Origin: Brevibacillus_D fluminis_A
GTDB taxonomy: Bacteria; Bacillota; Bacilli; Brevibacillales; Brevibacillaceae
Length of the DNA: 64,000 nt
Reading direction: 5' to 3'
NCBI RefSeq assembly: GCF_052072235.1
Contig: NZ_CM125436.1
Span: 434,001 to 498,000, forward strand
Part shown: positions 1-8,325 of the stretch, piece by piece
Layout of the letters: each line of letters opens with the position of its first letter
Position numbering within the stretch: position 1 is the stretch's first letter
The notes under the pieces: generated by a model
The model's input: only the letters and a program-made list of their open reading frames with translations
Databases searched by the model: none
Told to the model about the DNA's origin: nothing
Program-made: the position numbers and the translations under genes

Positions 1-2
1 TC

Positions 3-359
3 GGTATCGAGGCGATGACGGCAGCGTACCAGGGGGGAGATGAGTGGCTGGACCAGCTGCTCGTTTATTTGCGAGGAAACGCCGACTATATTCGACAATT
101 TTTGCAAGAACGCTTGCCACAGGTGACGATGCGGGTGCCGCAAGCGACCTATCTCGGCTGGATGGATTTTCGCCGGCTGGGGCTCCCGCCTGCGGAGATC
201 AAGCGGCTGATGATCCATGAGGCGCTGCTTGGCCTCAATGACGGTACGGGCTTCGGTGAAGAGGGAGCAGGCTTCCAACGGATCAATTTCGCCTGTCCGC
301 GTTCGACCTTGGAAGAGGCAATGCGCCGTCTGGAGCGGACGTTTCAACCGCTCGGCTAA
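3..359 (+). CDS. PLP-dependent aminotransferase/C-S lyase, MalY/PatB type (3' part only)
   Basis: Only the last ~118 codons are present; the reading frame is open from base 3 and the 5' part lies outside the window. The tail resembles the C-terminal domain of class I/II aminotransferases of the MalY/PatB (cystathionine beta-lyase) group: YLGWMDFR, then GLNDGTGFGEEGAGFQRINF, then an ending in which a helix of the form LEEAMRRLE follows the conserved RINFACPRS. In that family the enzyme cleaves C-S bonds of cystathionine or related substrates using pyridoxal phosphate. The PLP lysine is in the missing part, so substrate cannot be judged. It ends 84 bp before the glpF promoter and appears unrelated to the glp genes. 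Confidence 0.75.
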   Translation, partial: GIEAMTAAYQGGDEWLDQLLVYLRGNADYIRQFLQERLPQVTMRVPQATYLGWMDFRRLGLPPAEIKRLMIHEALLGLNDGTGFGEEGAGFQRINFACPRSTLEEAMRRLERTFQPLG

Positions 360-442
360 TCGGAAAAAGCGGATGCGGCGAGCTTCCACACAGGGGCGAA
401 CGACTCGCTATTTTCATTTGCCTGAAAGTTCAGCATTGCATC

Positions 443-472
443 TTGACAGCTTTTGACCAGTCACTATATAGT
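443..472 (+). promoter_or_regulatory. sigma-A-type promoter of the glpFK transcript
   Basis: A perfect TTGACA lies at 443-448, and a -10 candidate (TATAGT at 467-472, spacer 18, or TATATA at 465-470, spacer 16) follows. It sits directly upstream of the GlpP-type leader, as expected for an antitermination-controlled operon. Confidence 0.7.
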
Positions 473-480
473 AGGACATA

Positions 481-572
481 AGTTAATAGCGCTGTGGAGA
501 TTTAGGAGATCAGCTAATATTTGCAAGTGAGGGCATGCGTATGCCGTTCACCTTGCGAGTATTAGCTTTTTT
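481..572 (+). promoter_or_regulatory. GlpP-responsive leader with intrinsic terminator before glpF
   Basis: A long inverted repeat (left arm from 512, right arm to 567) is followed by a T-rich run, giving a Rho-independent terminator inside the 5' leader. Just before it is GCTGTGGAGA (491-500) and, four bases on, GGAGA (505-509). The same element recurs before glpD at 3093-3111. In Bacillus subtilis the glp leaders are read through when GlpP binds the mRNA in the presence of glycerol-3-phosphate. Since GlpP is encoded at 4881-5435, the shared element is the probable GlpP target (inference). Confidence 0.8.
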
Positions 573-609
573 GTTTTCTCTCCAAACAATCAGAAAGGAG
601 TAGACAAAT

Positions 610-623
610 TGTAAGCGCTTCAG
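610..623 (+). promoter_or_regulatory. cre-like site (CcpA) upstream of glpF
   Basis: TGTAAGCGCTTCAG fits the cre consensus TGWAARCGYTWNCW at 12 of 14 positions. It lies between the leader terminator and the glpF start, so a bound CcpA would act as a roadblock. Glycerol genes are known targets of catabolite repression in Bacillus. Binding is inferred. Confidence 0.5.
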
Positions 624-669
624 AAAAAACGGTTACAACAGCTTTTCAGCAAAAAAAGGGGGACGGGAC

Positions 670-1488
670 ATGTCTGCTTATGTTGGTGAATTGATTGGTA
701 CGATGATCCTGATTATTTTGGGTGCGGGCGTTTGCGCAGGGCAAAACCTGAAAAAAGCGTACTCGCAAAATGGCGGATGGATCGTCATTACGCTTGGCTG
801 GGGCCTCGCGGTCGCATGCGGCGCATATGCGGTAGGCAGCATCAGCGGTGCGCATCTCAATCCGGCGCTCACGATCGCGCTTGCGTGCATCGGGCAGTTT
901 CCGTGGGAACAGGTGCCGGGCTATATCGCGGCGCAATTTGTCGGCGCTTTCATGGGCGCAACGTTTGTCTGGCTGTTTTACTATCCGCATTGGAGAGAAA
1001 CGAGCGATGCTGGAGCGAAATTGGGGGTATTCGCAACCGGGCCTGCAATCAAAAATACAGTAGCCAACCTGTTTAGTGAAATTCTTGGTACATTCTTTCT
1101 GGTCTTGGGATTGCTTGCCATCGGCGCGAATAAATTTGCAGAAGGGCTGAACCCGTTCGTCGTCGGCTTCCTGATCGTGGCGATCGGCTTGTCGCTGGGC
1201 GGAACAACCGGCTATGCGATCAATCCGGCCCGTGACCTTGGGCCGCGTTTGGCACATGCACTGCTGCCGATTCACGGAAAAGGAGATTCCAACTGGGGCT
1301 ATGCGTGGATTCCGGTTGTCGGACCGGTGATCGGCGCTGTAAGCGGCGCGTTCTTTTACAAAGCGTCCTTCGTGGACCACTCGCTGGCAGGCGTAATCGG
1401 CCTCGCCGTGTTCATGGTGATTGGGATTGTGGTCGGAAACATGAGCAAAAACGTGAAAGTGGAACAGACAAAAAAATTAGCAGGATAA
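670..1488 (+). CDS. glpF: glycerol uptake facilitator (aquaglyceroporin)
   Basis: A 272-residue MIP-family channel that lets glycerol diffuse across the cytoplasmic membrane. The two pore signatures are visible: HLNPALT near residue 63 and INPARD near residue 183, the second keeping the NPA plus Arg-Asp arrangement typical of glycerol facilitators. Six hydrophobic helices fit the family. The ATG follows a purine-rich GGGGGACGGG stretch. It is the first gene of glpFK, behind the GlpP-type leader and a cre-like site, and supplies GlpK with substrate. Confidence in the function is high from motifs and gene order. Confidence 0.95.
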   Translation: MSAYVGELIGTMILIILGAGVCAGQNLKKAYSQNGGWIVITLGWGLAVACGAYAVGSISGAHLNPALTIALACIGQFPWEQVPGYIAAQFVGAFMGATFVWLFYYPHWRETSDAGAKLGVFATGPAIKNTVANLFSEILGTFFLVLGLLAIGANKFAEGLNPFVVGFLIVAIGLSLGGTTGYAINPARDLGPRLAHALLPIHGKGDSNWGYAWIPVVGPVIGAVSGAFFYKASFVDHSLAGVIGLAVFMVIGIVVGNMSKNVKVEQTKKLAG

Positions 1489-1550
1489 CAACCCTGCCAG
1501 AGAAAAAGTGTAGGATACCTATTTCCTTATTATAAGGAGGAACTGTGAAA

Positions 1551-3050
1551 ATGGAAAACAAATATATGCTTTCGTTGGACCAAGGAACGACAAGCTCCCG
1601 TGCAATCCTGTTCGATAAATCCGGCGCCATCATCGGTGTGGCCCAAAAAGAATTTACGCAAATTTATCCGAAGCCAGGCTGGGTCGAACACAATGCGGAG
1701 GAAATTTGGGAATCGCAGTTGGAAGTTTTGAAAGCGGTTTTGTTGGACAATCACGTGAAGCCGGAGCAAATCGCCGGAATCGGGATTACGAACCAGCGTG
1801 AAACGACAGTCGTTTGGGATAAGCACACAGGCAAGCCGGTGCACAACGCCATCGTGTGGCAAAGCCGCCAGTCGATCGACATTTGCAACCAGCTGAAGGA
1901 AGCGGGCTATGAAGAGACGGTTCGTGCAAAAACCGGATTGCTAATCGACGCATACTTCTCCGGAACAAAAGTCAAATGGATGCTCGATCATGTGGAGGGC
2001 GCTCGGGAAAAAGCAGAGAACGGCGACCTCTTGTTTGGAACGATCGACACATGGCTGATCTGGAAGCTGACGGGCGGCAGCGTGCATGTGACCGACTATT
2101 CCAATGCGTCCCGCACCTTGATGTATAACATTCATTCGCTGGAGTGGGACCGCGAGCTGCTGGAAATGCTGCAGGTGCCTGCGAGCATGCTGCCGACGGT
2201 CCGTCCTTCCAGCGAGATTTATGGGTATACCGATGAAAAATTGTTCAGCGTGGGCATCCCGATCGCGGGTATCGCGGGCGACCAGCAAGCGGCGCTGTTC
2301 GGCCAGGCGTGCTTTACCGAAGGATCGGCGAAAAACACGTACGGCACTGGCTGCTTCATGCTGATGAATACAGGTGAACAAGCGGTGGCATCGCAAAACG
2401 GGCTCTTGACTACGATCGCATGGGGCGTGGATGGCAAAGTCGAGTATGCGCTGGAGGGAAGCATTTTCGTTGCGGGCGCGGCGATCCAATGGCTGCGCGA
2501 CGGCCTCAAGCTGCTGGCAAAGGCGTCCGATTCGGAAAAGCATGCGACAGCGGTCGATGGAACGGATGGCGTTTACATGGTTCCGGCCTTCGTCGGTCTT
2601 GGCGCACCGTATTGGGACATGGAAGCGCGCGGCGCGATTTTTGGCCTGACACGCGGCACGACGGAAGATCATTTGATTCGCGCCGCACTGGAATCGCTGG
2701 CGTATCAGACGCGCGATGTGCTGGAAGCGATGGAGGCCGACTCCGGCATCAAGCTGCAGAAGCTGGCAGTCGATGGCGGCGCGGTCGCGAACAACTTCCT
2801 GATGCAGTTCCAATCCGACATCCTGGCGACGGTCGTCGAGCGCCCGCGCGTCAATGAAACGACCGCACTGGGCGCAGCGTACCTCGCAGGTCTCGCCGTC
2901 GAATATTGGAGCGGCAAGGAAGACATCATCCACAACAAAGTGGTGGAGCGCTCGTTTGAGCCCGCGATGGCGGAGGAAAAACGCCAAAGCCTGTATGAAG
3001 GCTGGAAGCAAGCAGTAATTGCCACCATGGGATATAAGGCTGCGCATTGA
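1551..3050 (+). CDS. glpK: glycerol kinase
   Basis: Phosphorylates glycerol to sn-glycerol-3-phosphate with ATP, trapping it in the cell and making the inducer sensed by GlpP. The protein (499 residues) opens with the FGGY-kinase phosphate loop LSLDQGTTSSRAILF and carries the family signatures GTIDTWLIWKLTGG and, near the C-terminus, VDGGAVANNFLMQ. An in-frame GTG at 1545 is only 4 nt from the AAGGAGG at 1534-1540, while the ATG at 1551 is 10 nt away and matches the usual GlpK N-terminus, so the ATG is preferred. It follows glpF by 62 bp and is probably co-transcribed. Confidence 0.95.
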   Translation: MENKYMLSLDQGTTSSRAILFDKSGAIIGVAQKEFTQIYPKPGWVEHNAEEIWESQLEVLKAVLLDNHVKPEQIAGIGITNQRETTVVWDKHTGKPVHNAIVWQSRQSIDICNQLKEAGYEETVRAKTGLLIDAYFSGTKVKWMLDHVEGAREKAENGDLLFGTIDTWLIWKLTGGSVHVTDYSNASRTLMYNIHSLEWDRELLEMLQVPASMLPTVRPSSEIYGYTDEKLFSVGIPIAGIAGDQQAALFGQACFTEGSAKNTYGTGCFMLMNTGEQAVASQNGLLTTIAWGVDGKVEYALEGSIFVAGAAIQWLRDGLKLLAKASDSEKHATAVDGTDGVYMVPAFVGLGAPYWDMEARGAIFGLTRGTTEDHLIRAALESLAYQTRDVLEAMEADSGIKLQKLAVDGGAVANNFLMQFQSDILATVVERPRVNETTALGAAYLAGLAVEYWSGKEDIIHNKVVERSFEPAMAEEKRQSLYEGWKQAVIATMGYKAAH

Positions 3051-3080
3051 TTTTTGCACGGAACCGGAATAGAATATAGA

Positions 3081-3176
3081 TAAGTTAATTATGCTGTGGA
3101 GACGTTGGAGACAGCCAGTATCAAAAGGGCAAATGCACGATTGCGTTGCTTCTTTTGAATATTGGCTGTTTTTTGT
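3081..3176 (+). promoter_or_regulatory. GlpP-responsive leader with intrinsic terminator before glpD
   Basis: GCTGTGGAGA (3093-3102), four bases, then GGAGA (3107-3111) repeats the element seen before glpF, including the preceding TAAGTTAAT. It is followed by an inverted repeat with arms starting at 3111 and ending at 3169 (ACAGCCAGTAT pairing with ATATTGGCTGT) and a T run, i.e. a leader terminator. glpD therefore appears to be under its own antitermination switch rather than simply following glpK. Confidence 0.78.
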
Positions 3177-3207
3177 TTTTCCCGGCTAAGAAGGGAAGAA
3201 TCGGACC

Positions 3208-4869
3208 ATGAACAGTCAACCTACATTGTCATCATTTCAACGCGAAGTTTGTTTGGAGGAGATGGAAAACGAGCGTCTCGATCTGCTGGTCATCGGCGGA
3301 GGCGTAACGGGCGCGGGCATCGCCCTTGATGCGGCTTCGCGCGGTCTTTCGGTCGGATTGGTGGAAAAACAGGATTTCGGGGCAGGTACCAGCAGCCGTT
3401 CGACCAAGCTGATTCATGGAGGATTGCGCTATTTGAAGCAGGGCGATGTCAAGCTGGTGCAGGAGGTCGGCAGGGAGCGGGCCATTTTGTTCCGCAATGC
3501 GCCGCACATCGTCATTCCGGAAAAAATGATTCTGCCGATCGTCGAAAAAGGCACGTACGGCAAGCTTGCCACCTCGATCGGGCTCTATGTGTACGACCTG
3601 TTGGCGGGCGTCGAGAGAAAAGAACGCCGGATCATGCTGTCCAAAAAGCAGACGGAGGAACGCGAACCGCTCTTGCGCCGGGATATTCTCAAAGGCGGCG
3701 GCCTTTACTATGAATACCGCACGGATGATGCGCGCTTGACCATCGAGGTGATGAAAACGGCGCGCGCCCACGGGGCCAAATGCGTCAATTATGCGGAAGC
3801 GACGGATTTTCTCTATGAAAACGGCAAGGTCGTGGGCGTCAAGGTGCTCGATTTGGTCACGGGGAACGAGCATGCGCTGTATGCGAAAAAAATCGTCAAT
3901 GCAGCAGGCCCGTGGGTCGACGGGCTGCGCGACAAGGACAAATCGCTGTTTGGCAAGCGGCTGCATTTGACAAAAGGCGTGCATCTGGTCGTTCCTTATG
4001 AGCGCTTGCCGCTCAAGCAGTCGGTGTATTTCGACGTTGCGGGCGGACGGATGATCTTTGCGATTCCGCGCAACAACGCGACCTACATCGGAACGACCGA
4101 TACGAATTACCAAGGCGTGCTGGAGCGTCCGACAGTCAGCCAGGAAGACGTCGATTATTTGCTCAAAGCTGTCAACGACATGTTCCCTTCCGTCAAGCTG
4201 ACCGAGCAGGACATTACATCCAGCTGGGCAGGATTGCGCCCGCTGATTCACGAGGACGGCAAGTCGCCGTCTGAGCTGTCGCGCAAGGATGAAATTTTTT
4301 ATTCCAAAAGCGGGCTGATCACGATCGCCGGGGGCAAGCTCACGGGCTTCCGCAAAATGGCGGAGCGCATTGTCGATGTGGTGGCAGGGCAGCTGGCGCA
4401 GGAGGAAGGCCGTTCCTTCCGTCCGTGCCATACCGATCAAATCGTGCTGGCCGGCGGCGGCTTCTCGAACGCGGCGCAGATCCCCGGCTTTATCAGAGCG
4501 CAGGCGCAGCGGCTGCAAGCCGCAGGCATCGGCGAGGACAGTGTCCGTGCACTGGTAGGAAAATACGGGACCAATACCGAACAAATAGTAACGTCTTGCC
4601 TGGAACTCCTGGCGCAGGGCAAAACGCCGCAAGAAGCCTTGTTGTCCGCAGAGCTGCACTATGGAATCAACGAAGAGATGGTCATGTCGCTGAGTGATTT
4701 TCTCATCCGCCGCTCGGGCAGACTGTTTTTTGAGCGGAATACACTGGCTCCCCTTTATCCGAAGCTGGCCGATGAACTCGGGAGCGCGCTCCATTGGACA
4801 CAGGCGAAAAAAGAGCGTGACATCACTGCGTTTGAAAGCGAGTACCACTTGGCAAAAACATTCCAGTAG
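3208..4869 (+). CDS. glpD: aerobic glycerol-3-phosphate dehydrogenase (FAD)
   Basis: Oxidises glycerol-3-phosphate to dihydroxyacetone phosphate and passes electrons to the quinone pool at the membrane. The 553-residue protein has an FAD-binding Rossmann motif (VIGGGVTGAGIALDAASRG, residues ~28-46), the GlpD signature SSRSTKLIHGGLRYL and a C-terminal DAO domain. An internal Met (ATG 3262, MENERLDLL) is possible, but the ATG at 3208 leaves a normal N-terminal extension as in B. subtilis GlpD. It lies behind its own GlpP-type leader, and glpP starts 11 bp after its stop. Confidence 0.95.
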   Translation: MNSQPTLSSFQREVCLEEMENERLDLLVIGGGVTGAGIALDAASRGLSVGLVEKQDFGAGTSSRSTKLIHGGLRYLKQGDVKLVQEVGRERAILFRNAPHIVIPEKMILPIVEKGTYGKLATSIGLYVYDLLAGVERKERRIMLSKKQTEEREPLLRRDILKGGGLYYEYRTDDARLTIEVMKTARAHGAKCVNYAEATDFLYENGKVVGVKVLDLVTGNEHALYAKKIVNAAGPWVDGLRDKDKSLFGKRLHLTKGVHLVVPYERLPLKQSVYFDVAGGRMIFAIPRNNATYIGTTDTNYQGVLERPTVSQEDVDYLLKAVNDMFPSVKLTEQDITSSWAGLRPLIHEDGKSPSELSRKDEIFYSKSGLITIAGGKLTGFRKMAERIVDVVAGQLAQEEGRSFRPCHTDQIVLAGGGFSNAAQIPGFIRAQAQRLQAAGIGEDSVRALVGKYGTNTEQIVTSCLELLAQGKTPQEALLSAELHYGINEEMVMSLSDFLIRRSGRLFFERNTLAPLYPKLADELGSALHWTQAKKERDITAFESEYHLAKTFQ

Positions 4870-4880
4870 GAGTGACCCTT

Positions 4881-5435
4881 TTGACAAATAAGATCGAACA
4901 AACCATCCTGCCGGCCGCACGCAATCTGAAAGAATTCGATGAGCTGCTGGAAAGCTGCTATGAGCGGATCATTTTGCTTAACGCTCACGTCGCCCAAGTG
5001 AAACCGCTGGGCAACCGGGCCCGAGCGTTCGGAAAAAAATTGCTGATTCACGCCGATCTGATCGACGGATTGAAATCGGATGAATATGCCATGGAATTCA
5101 TCGCGCAGGAAGGTAAGCCCGAAGGCATCATCACCACGCGCAACAATGTGATCCTGGCCGCGAAGAAAAAAGGACTGGTCTGCATCCAGCGGTTGTTTCT
5201 GATCGATACGATGGCGCTGGAGAGCAGCCTGGCCCAATTGGAGAGAACCAAGCCGGATTACGTGGAAGTGCTGCCGGGCGTCATTCCGCACCTGATCGAG
5301 GAGATCATCGCCCGCACGCAAATTCCGGTCATCGCCGGCGGTTTCATCCGGACGCGGGAGGACGTCGACCGCGCGCTTCAGGCGGGCGCTACCTCCGTAA
5401 CCACTTCGCGCAAAGAACTGTGGTCGAAAAGATAG
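4881..5435 (+). CDS. glpP: glycerol uptake operon antiterminator regulatory protein
   Basis: Member of the GlpP family: mRNA-binding antiterminators of the glp leaders, with glycerol-3-phosphate as known effector in B. subtilis. Recognisable stretches are ILLNAHVAQVKPLG, LIHADLIDGLKSDEYAMEF, VLPGVIPHLIEEI and the C-terminal VIAGGFIRTREDVDRAL, which form a TIM-barrel-like fold in the family. TTG at 4881 is preferred because AGGAG at 4868-4872 is 8 nt upstream; the GTG at 4872 overlaps that ribosome binding site. In B. subtilis glpP precedes glpF, whereas here it is last, right after glpD, so it may be controlled by its own antitermination loop. Confidence 0.9.
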   Translation: MTNKIEQTILPAARNLKEFDELLESCYERIILLNAHVAQVKPLGNRARAFGKKLLIHADLIDGLKSDEYAMEFIAQEGKPEGIITTRNNVILAAKKKGLVCIQRLFLIDTMALESSLAQLERTKPDYVEVLPGVIPHLIEEIIARTQIPVIAGGFIRTREDVDRALQAGATSVTTSRKELWSKR

Positions 5436-5451
5436 TCCGGCGTGATATAAT
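5424..5451 (+). promoter_or_regulatory. putative promoter of the molybdopterin oxidoreductase gene
   Basis: A perfect TATAAT lies at 5446-5451, 42 bp before the start codon. A weak -35 (TCGAAA, 4 of 6 matches) sits 16 bp upstream, inside the end of glpP. Confidence 0.4.
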
Positions 5452-5492
5452 CTCTTCCATAAGCTACTGATGGCTCGAAGGGAGAGTGTCAT

Positions 5493-7505
5493 GTGAAACA
5501 GTTGAAAACCGTTTGCCCGCACGATTGTCCCGATACATGCTCGATCATTGCTACCGTAGACGAAGCAGGGCGCGTCGTCACGACCAAAGGGGACCCGGAC
5601 CATCCGTTCACGCGCGGCGCACTATGCTCCAAAGTCCTCCGCTATCCGGAACGTGTCCATTCCAGCGAACGCCTGCTGTATCCGCTCAAGCGTACGGGCC
5701 CAAAAGGAAGCGGTCAGTTCGAGCGGATCACCTGGGAGGAAGCGCTCGATACGATCGTAAGCCGCCTGCGCGAAGAAACGGCGCGTCACGGGGGAGAAAC
5801 CGTCTATTGTTTTCACGGAAGCGGCAATATGGGCGTCATTCAGATGAACGCGCATGTTCCGTTTTTTCATAAATTGGGCGCAAGCCAAGGGCGTGGCGAT
5901 CTCTGCTCGCCGGCTGCGAACGAGGGATGGCTGTATACGGTCGGAAGCCTGGTGGGCAGCCGTCCCGAGTCGGTAGCGCATACGGATCTGATGCTTGTCT
6001 GGGGCAGCAATATGGCGTCGAGCAACATGCACATGCTCGCGTTTTTCAAGCAAGCGAAGAAGAACGGGGCCAAGATGATCGTCATCGATCCGTACCGCAA
6101 CCGCACGGCCAAGCAAGCAGACTGGTATGTGCAGATCAAGCCGGGAACGGACGCCGCATTGGCACTCGGCATCATGCATGTGCTGGTGGCCGAGGAGCTG
6201 ATCGATCGCCCCTATATCGAAAAATTCACGCATGGATTCGAGGAACTGTGTGCGACACTTCCCGACTATTCGCCTGAAAAAGTGGAAGCGATTACGGGCG
6301 TGAGTGCAGACGATGTGCGCAAGCTGGCCCGGATGTACGGACAAGCGCGCGCTCCGTTCATCCGCGTCGGCATCGGCCTCTCCCGCAACCGCCGCGGCGG
6401 CATGTCCGTTCGTTCGATCGCATGCTTGCCTGGGTTAGTGGGCGCGTACCATAAGAAAGGCGGCGGCGCGATCATGTTCACGTCGGACGCGTTCCCGAAC
6501 AATATGGACGCACTGGCTCGACCTGATCTGCTTCCGGAAGGCACGCGCGTGCTCGACAACGTGAGGGTCGGCTCCAATCTGCTGCATGTGCAAAATCCGC
6601 CGATCAACTGCTTTTTCGTCTCGGGTGGCAATCCGGCGATCTCAGCGCCTGACGTTGAGCTGATCCGCAAAGGGTTGACCCGCGAAGATCTGTTTACGGT
6701 CGTGCATGAGCAGTTCATGACTGATACGGCGAAATACGCGGATATCGTCTTGCCGGCTACAACATCTTTCGAAAATTTTGACGTGTTCAAAAGCTATGGA
6801 CACACTTATATGCAAAAAGTGGAGCCCGTGATTGCGCCGTTGGGTGAGGCGCGCAGCAACCGCGAGCTGTACAGCGAATTGGCGAAGCGCATGGGCTTTA
6901 CCGAGGACGTGTTTACATTATCCAACGAGGAGCTGGCGCTCGCGCTCTTCCCGACAATCGCAGCGGACGCGTCGAAGCGTGCGGCATTCCTCGCAGGCGA
7001 GACGCTGGAGCTGATCGATTTCGACACGGTATTCGACAATGGTTTTGCGACGCCGTCAGGCAAGCTGGAATTTTATTCGGAGCAGATGCTCAGCGATGGG
7101 TATCCCGCTGTGCCGACCTATCACGAGGTCGAGCAGGAGGAGGGGGCACTTCATTTGCTGACCCCACCTGCGCACTACACGCTGAACACATCGTTTGGGG
7201 CGGTCGACAAGCTGCGCGAACAGGAGCAGCGGCCGACGCTGCAGGTGAACCCGATCGACGCATTGGCGCAAGGCATCGAGGAGGACGGCTGGATCACGGC
7301 GTACAACGAGCGCGGCTCACTTACGCTGTGGGCCAAATTGACCGAAGACGTGCCGTCCGGCGTCGCCGTCGCCGAAGGGGTATGGTGGACAAAGCATACG
7401 CCTGACGGGAAATCGATCAACTTTTTGACCAGCGAACGGCTGACCGATATGGGCTGGGGCAGTACGCTGCATGACAATCGGGTGTCGATTCGAAAAGAAG
7501 CATAA
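5493..7505 (+). CDS. molybdopterin oxidoreductase, YoaE-like (formate dehydrogenase/DMSO reductase superfamily)
   Basis: A 670-residue member of the large bis-MGD molybdoenzyme family. The N-terminus has a 4Fe-4S pattern C8-x3-C12-x3-C16 with a fourth Cys at 45 (GALCSK). Further on come GDLCSPAANEG in the region where the Mo ligand is found and a C-terminal molydopterin-binding domain starting near ALHLLTPPAHYTLNTSFG. No twin-arginine signal is visible, so it is probably cytoplasmic. The GTG start has GGAGAG 6 nt upstream. No partner subunit genes lie nearby, and the physiological substrate of this YoaE-type group is unknown to me. It resembles B. subtilis YoaE rather than a true formate dehydrogenase. 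Confidence 0.85.
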   Translation: MKQLKTVCPHDCPDTCSIIATVDEAGRVVTTKGDPDHPFTRGALCSKVLRYPERVHSSERLLYPLKRTGPKGSGQFERITWEEALDTIVSRLREETARHGGETVYCFHGSGNMGVIQMNAHVPFFHKLGASQGRGDLCSPAANEGWLYTVGSLVGSRPESVAHTDLMLVWGSNMASSNMHMLAFFKQAKKNGAKMIVIDPYRNRTAKQADWYVQIKPGTDAALALGIMHVLVAEELIDRPYIEKFTHGFEELCATLPDYSPEKVEAITGVSADDVRKLARMYGQARAPFIRVGIGLSRNRRGGMSVRSIACLPGLVGAYHKKGGGAIMFTSDAFPNNMDALARPDLLPEGTRVLDNVRVGSNLLHVQNPPINCFFVSGGNPAISAPDVELIRKGLTREDLFTVVHEQFMTDTAKYADIVLPATTSFENFDVFKSYGHTYMQKVEPVIAPLGEARSNRELYSELAKRMGFTEDVFTLSNEELALALFPTIAADASKRAAFLAGETLELIDFDTVFDNGFATPSGKLEFYSEQMLSDGYPAVPTYHEVEQEEGALHLLTPPAHYTLNTSFGAVDKLREQEQRPTLQVNPIDALAQGIEEDGWITAYNERGSLTLWAKLTEDVPSGVAVAEGVWWTKHTPDGKSINFLTSERLTDMGWGSTLHDNRVSIRKEA

Positions 7506-7519
7506 AAGCAGGATGGGAA

Positions 7520-7559
7520 AAACTTGGCGCTGTTGGTGGCCAAGTTTTTTCGTTTTTTT
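7520..7559 (+). terminator. Rho-independent terminator
   Basis: AACTTGGC (7521-7528) pairs with GCCAAGTT (7539-7546), followed by a long T run interrupted by one CG. It ends the molybdopterin oxidoreductase transcript. Confidence 0.88.
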
Positions 7560-7717
7560 CAGCCAGCAGCAACACGCCCAACTTCCGACAGCCTGTACAC
7601 TGTCGAAAGCCTCTTTTTGATCTGCGGAAATCGAATCGAAGTACTTGATCCTTACTTCTAAATCATGTATATTAATTTTTACATTGACATTACTGCAGGT
7701 CTAAAAAAGGAGGAGCC

Positions 7718-8320
7718 ATGTCACCACGTACCAAAGAACAGAATGATGCGATCCGGGAGATGCGGATGAACCAAATTATGCAAGCGGCTGCGGAAGTATA
7801 TTTGGAGAAGGGCATTCAATTGGAAATACGCGATGTTGCGGTCAAGGCAGAGCTCGGCTACGGAACCGTGTATCATTACTACAAAAATAAGCACATGCTT
7901 TTGGAAGATTTACTGTGGGATGCCCTGAATCGAACGGAGACGGCAGTACTGCCCGCTTTGACGGGGGACGGCAGCAGTTTGCTGCAAGCTGAGTCGTTCT
8001 CCAGGCTGCTCCTGCAAGCGTGCATCCAGGATCCTTCCGTATTTATTTTGCTTAAAACGGTTGCCGATAATTTTCATCACTTCCCGGGAAACCGGTTCAT
8101 CAAGCTGTCTGCCGAATTTCAGGAACGGATCTATACACCGTTTGTGGAAATCATTCGTGAAGGAATCGGTTCCCAATCACCGGAGAAAACAGCTAATCTG
8201 ATATTTGGTTCGCTTGTTGGCTGCATAGCATTGAATATCCACCACAATATCCGGAACGAGATGGATGTGGAAGGGATCGTCGATATGATTTTTTCAGGCA
8301 TACAGTCAAAGGAGAAATGA
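7718..8320 (+). CDS. TetR/AcrR-family transcriptional regulator
   Basis: A 200-residue one-domain-HTH repressor type: residues ~15-65 form a TetR HTH ending in AELGYGTVYHYYKNKHMLLEDLL, followed by an all-helical ligand/dimer domain with no recognisable specificity. The ATG has AAAGGAGGAG at good distance. The stop codon lies just before the methionine aminopeptidase gene, so the two genes are almost certainly co-transcribed, and the regulator probably controls its own operon. No palindrome characteristic of TetR operators is visible directly upstream; one is found 1 kb downstream at 9367. Confidence 0.85.
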   Translation: MSPRTKEQNDAIREMRMNQIMQAAAEVYLEKGIQLEIRDVAVKAELGYGTVYHYYKNKHMLLEDLLWDALNRTETAVLPALTGDGSSLLQAESFSRLLLQACIQDPSVFILLKTVADNFHHFPGNRFIKLSAEFQERIYTPFVEIIREGIGSQSPEKTANLIFGSLVGCIALNIHHNIRNEMDVEGIVDMIFSGIQSKEK

Positions 8321-8325
8321 ATGGA

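Noticed and set aside
3232..4920. 562-codon open frame antisense to glpD
   Set aside because: No recognisable domain; glpD on the plus strand is unambiguous.
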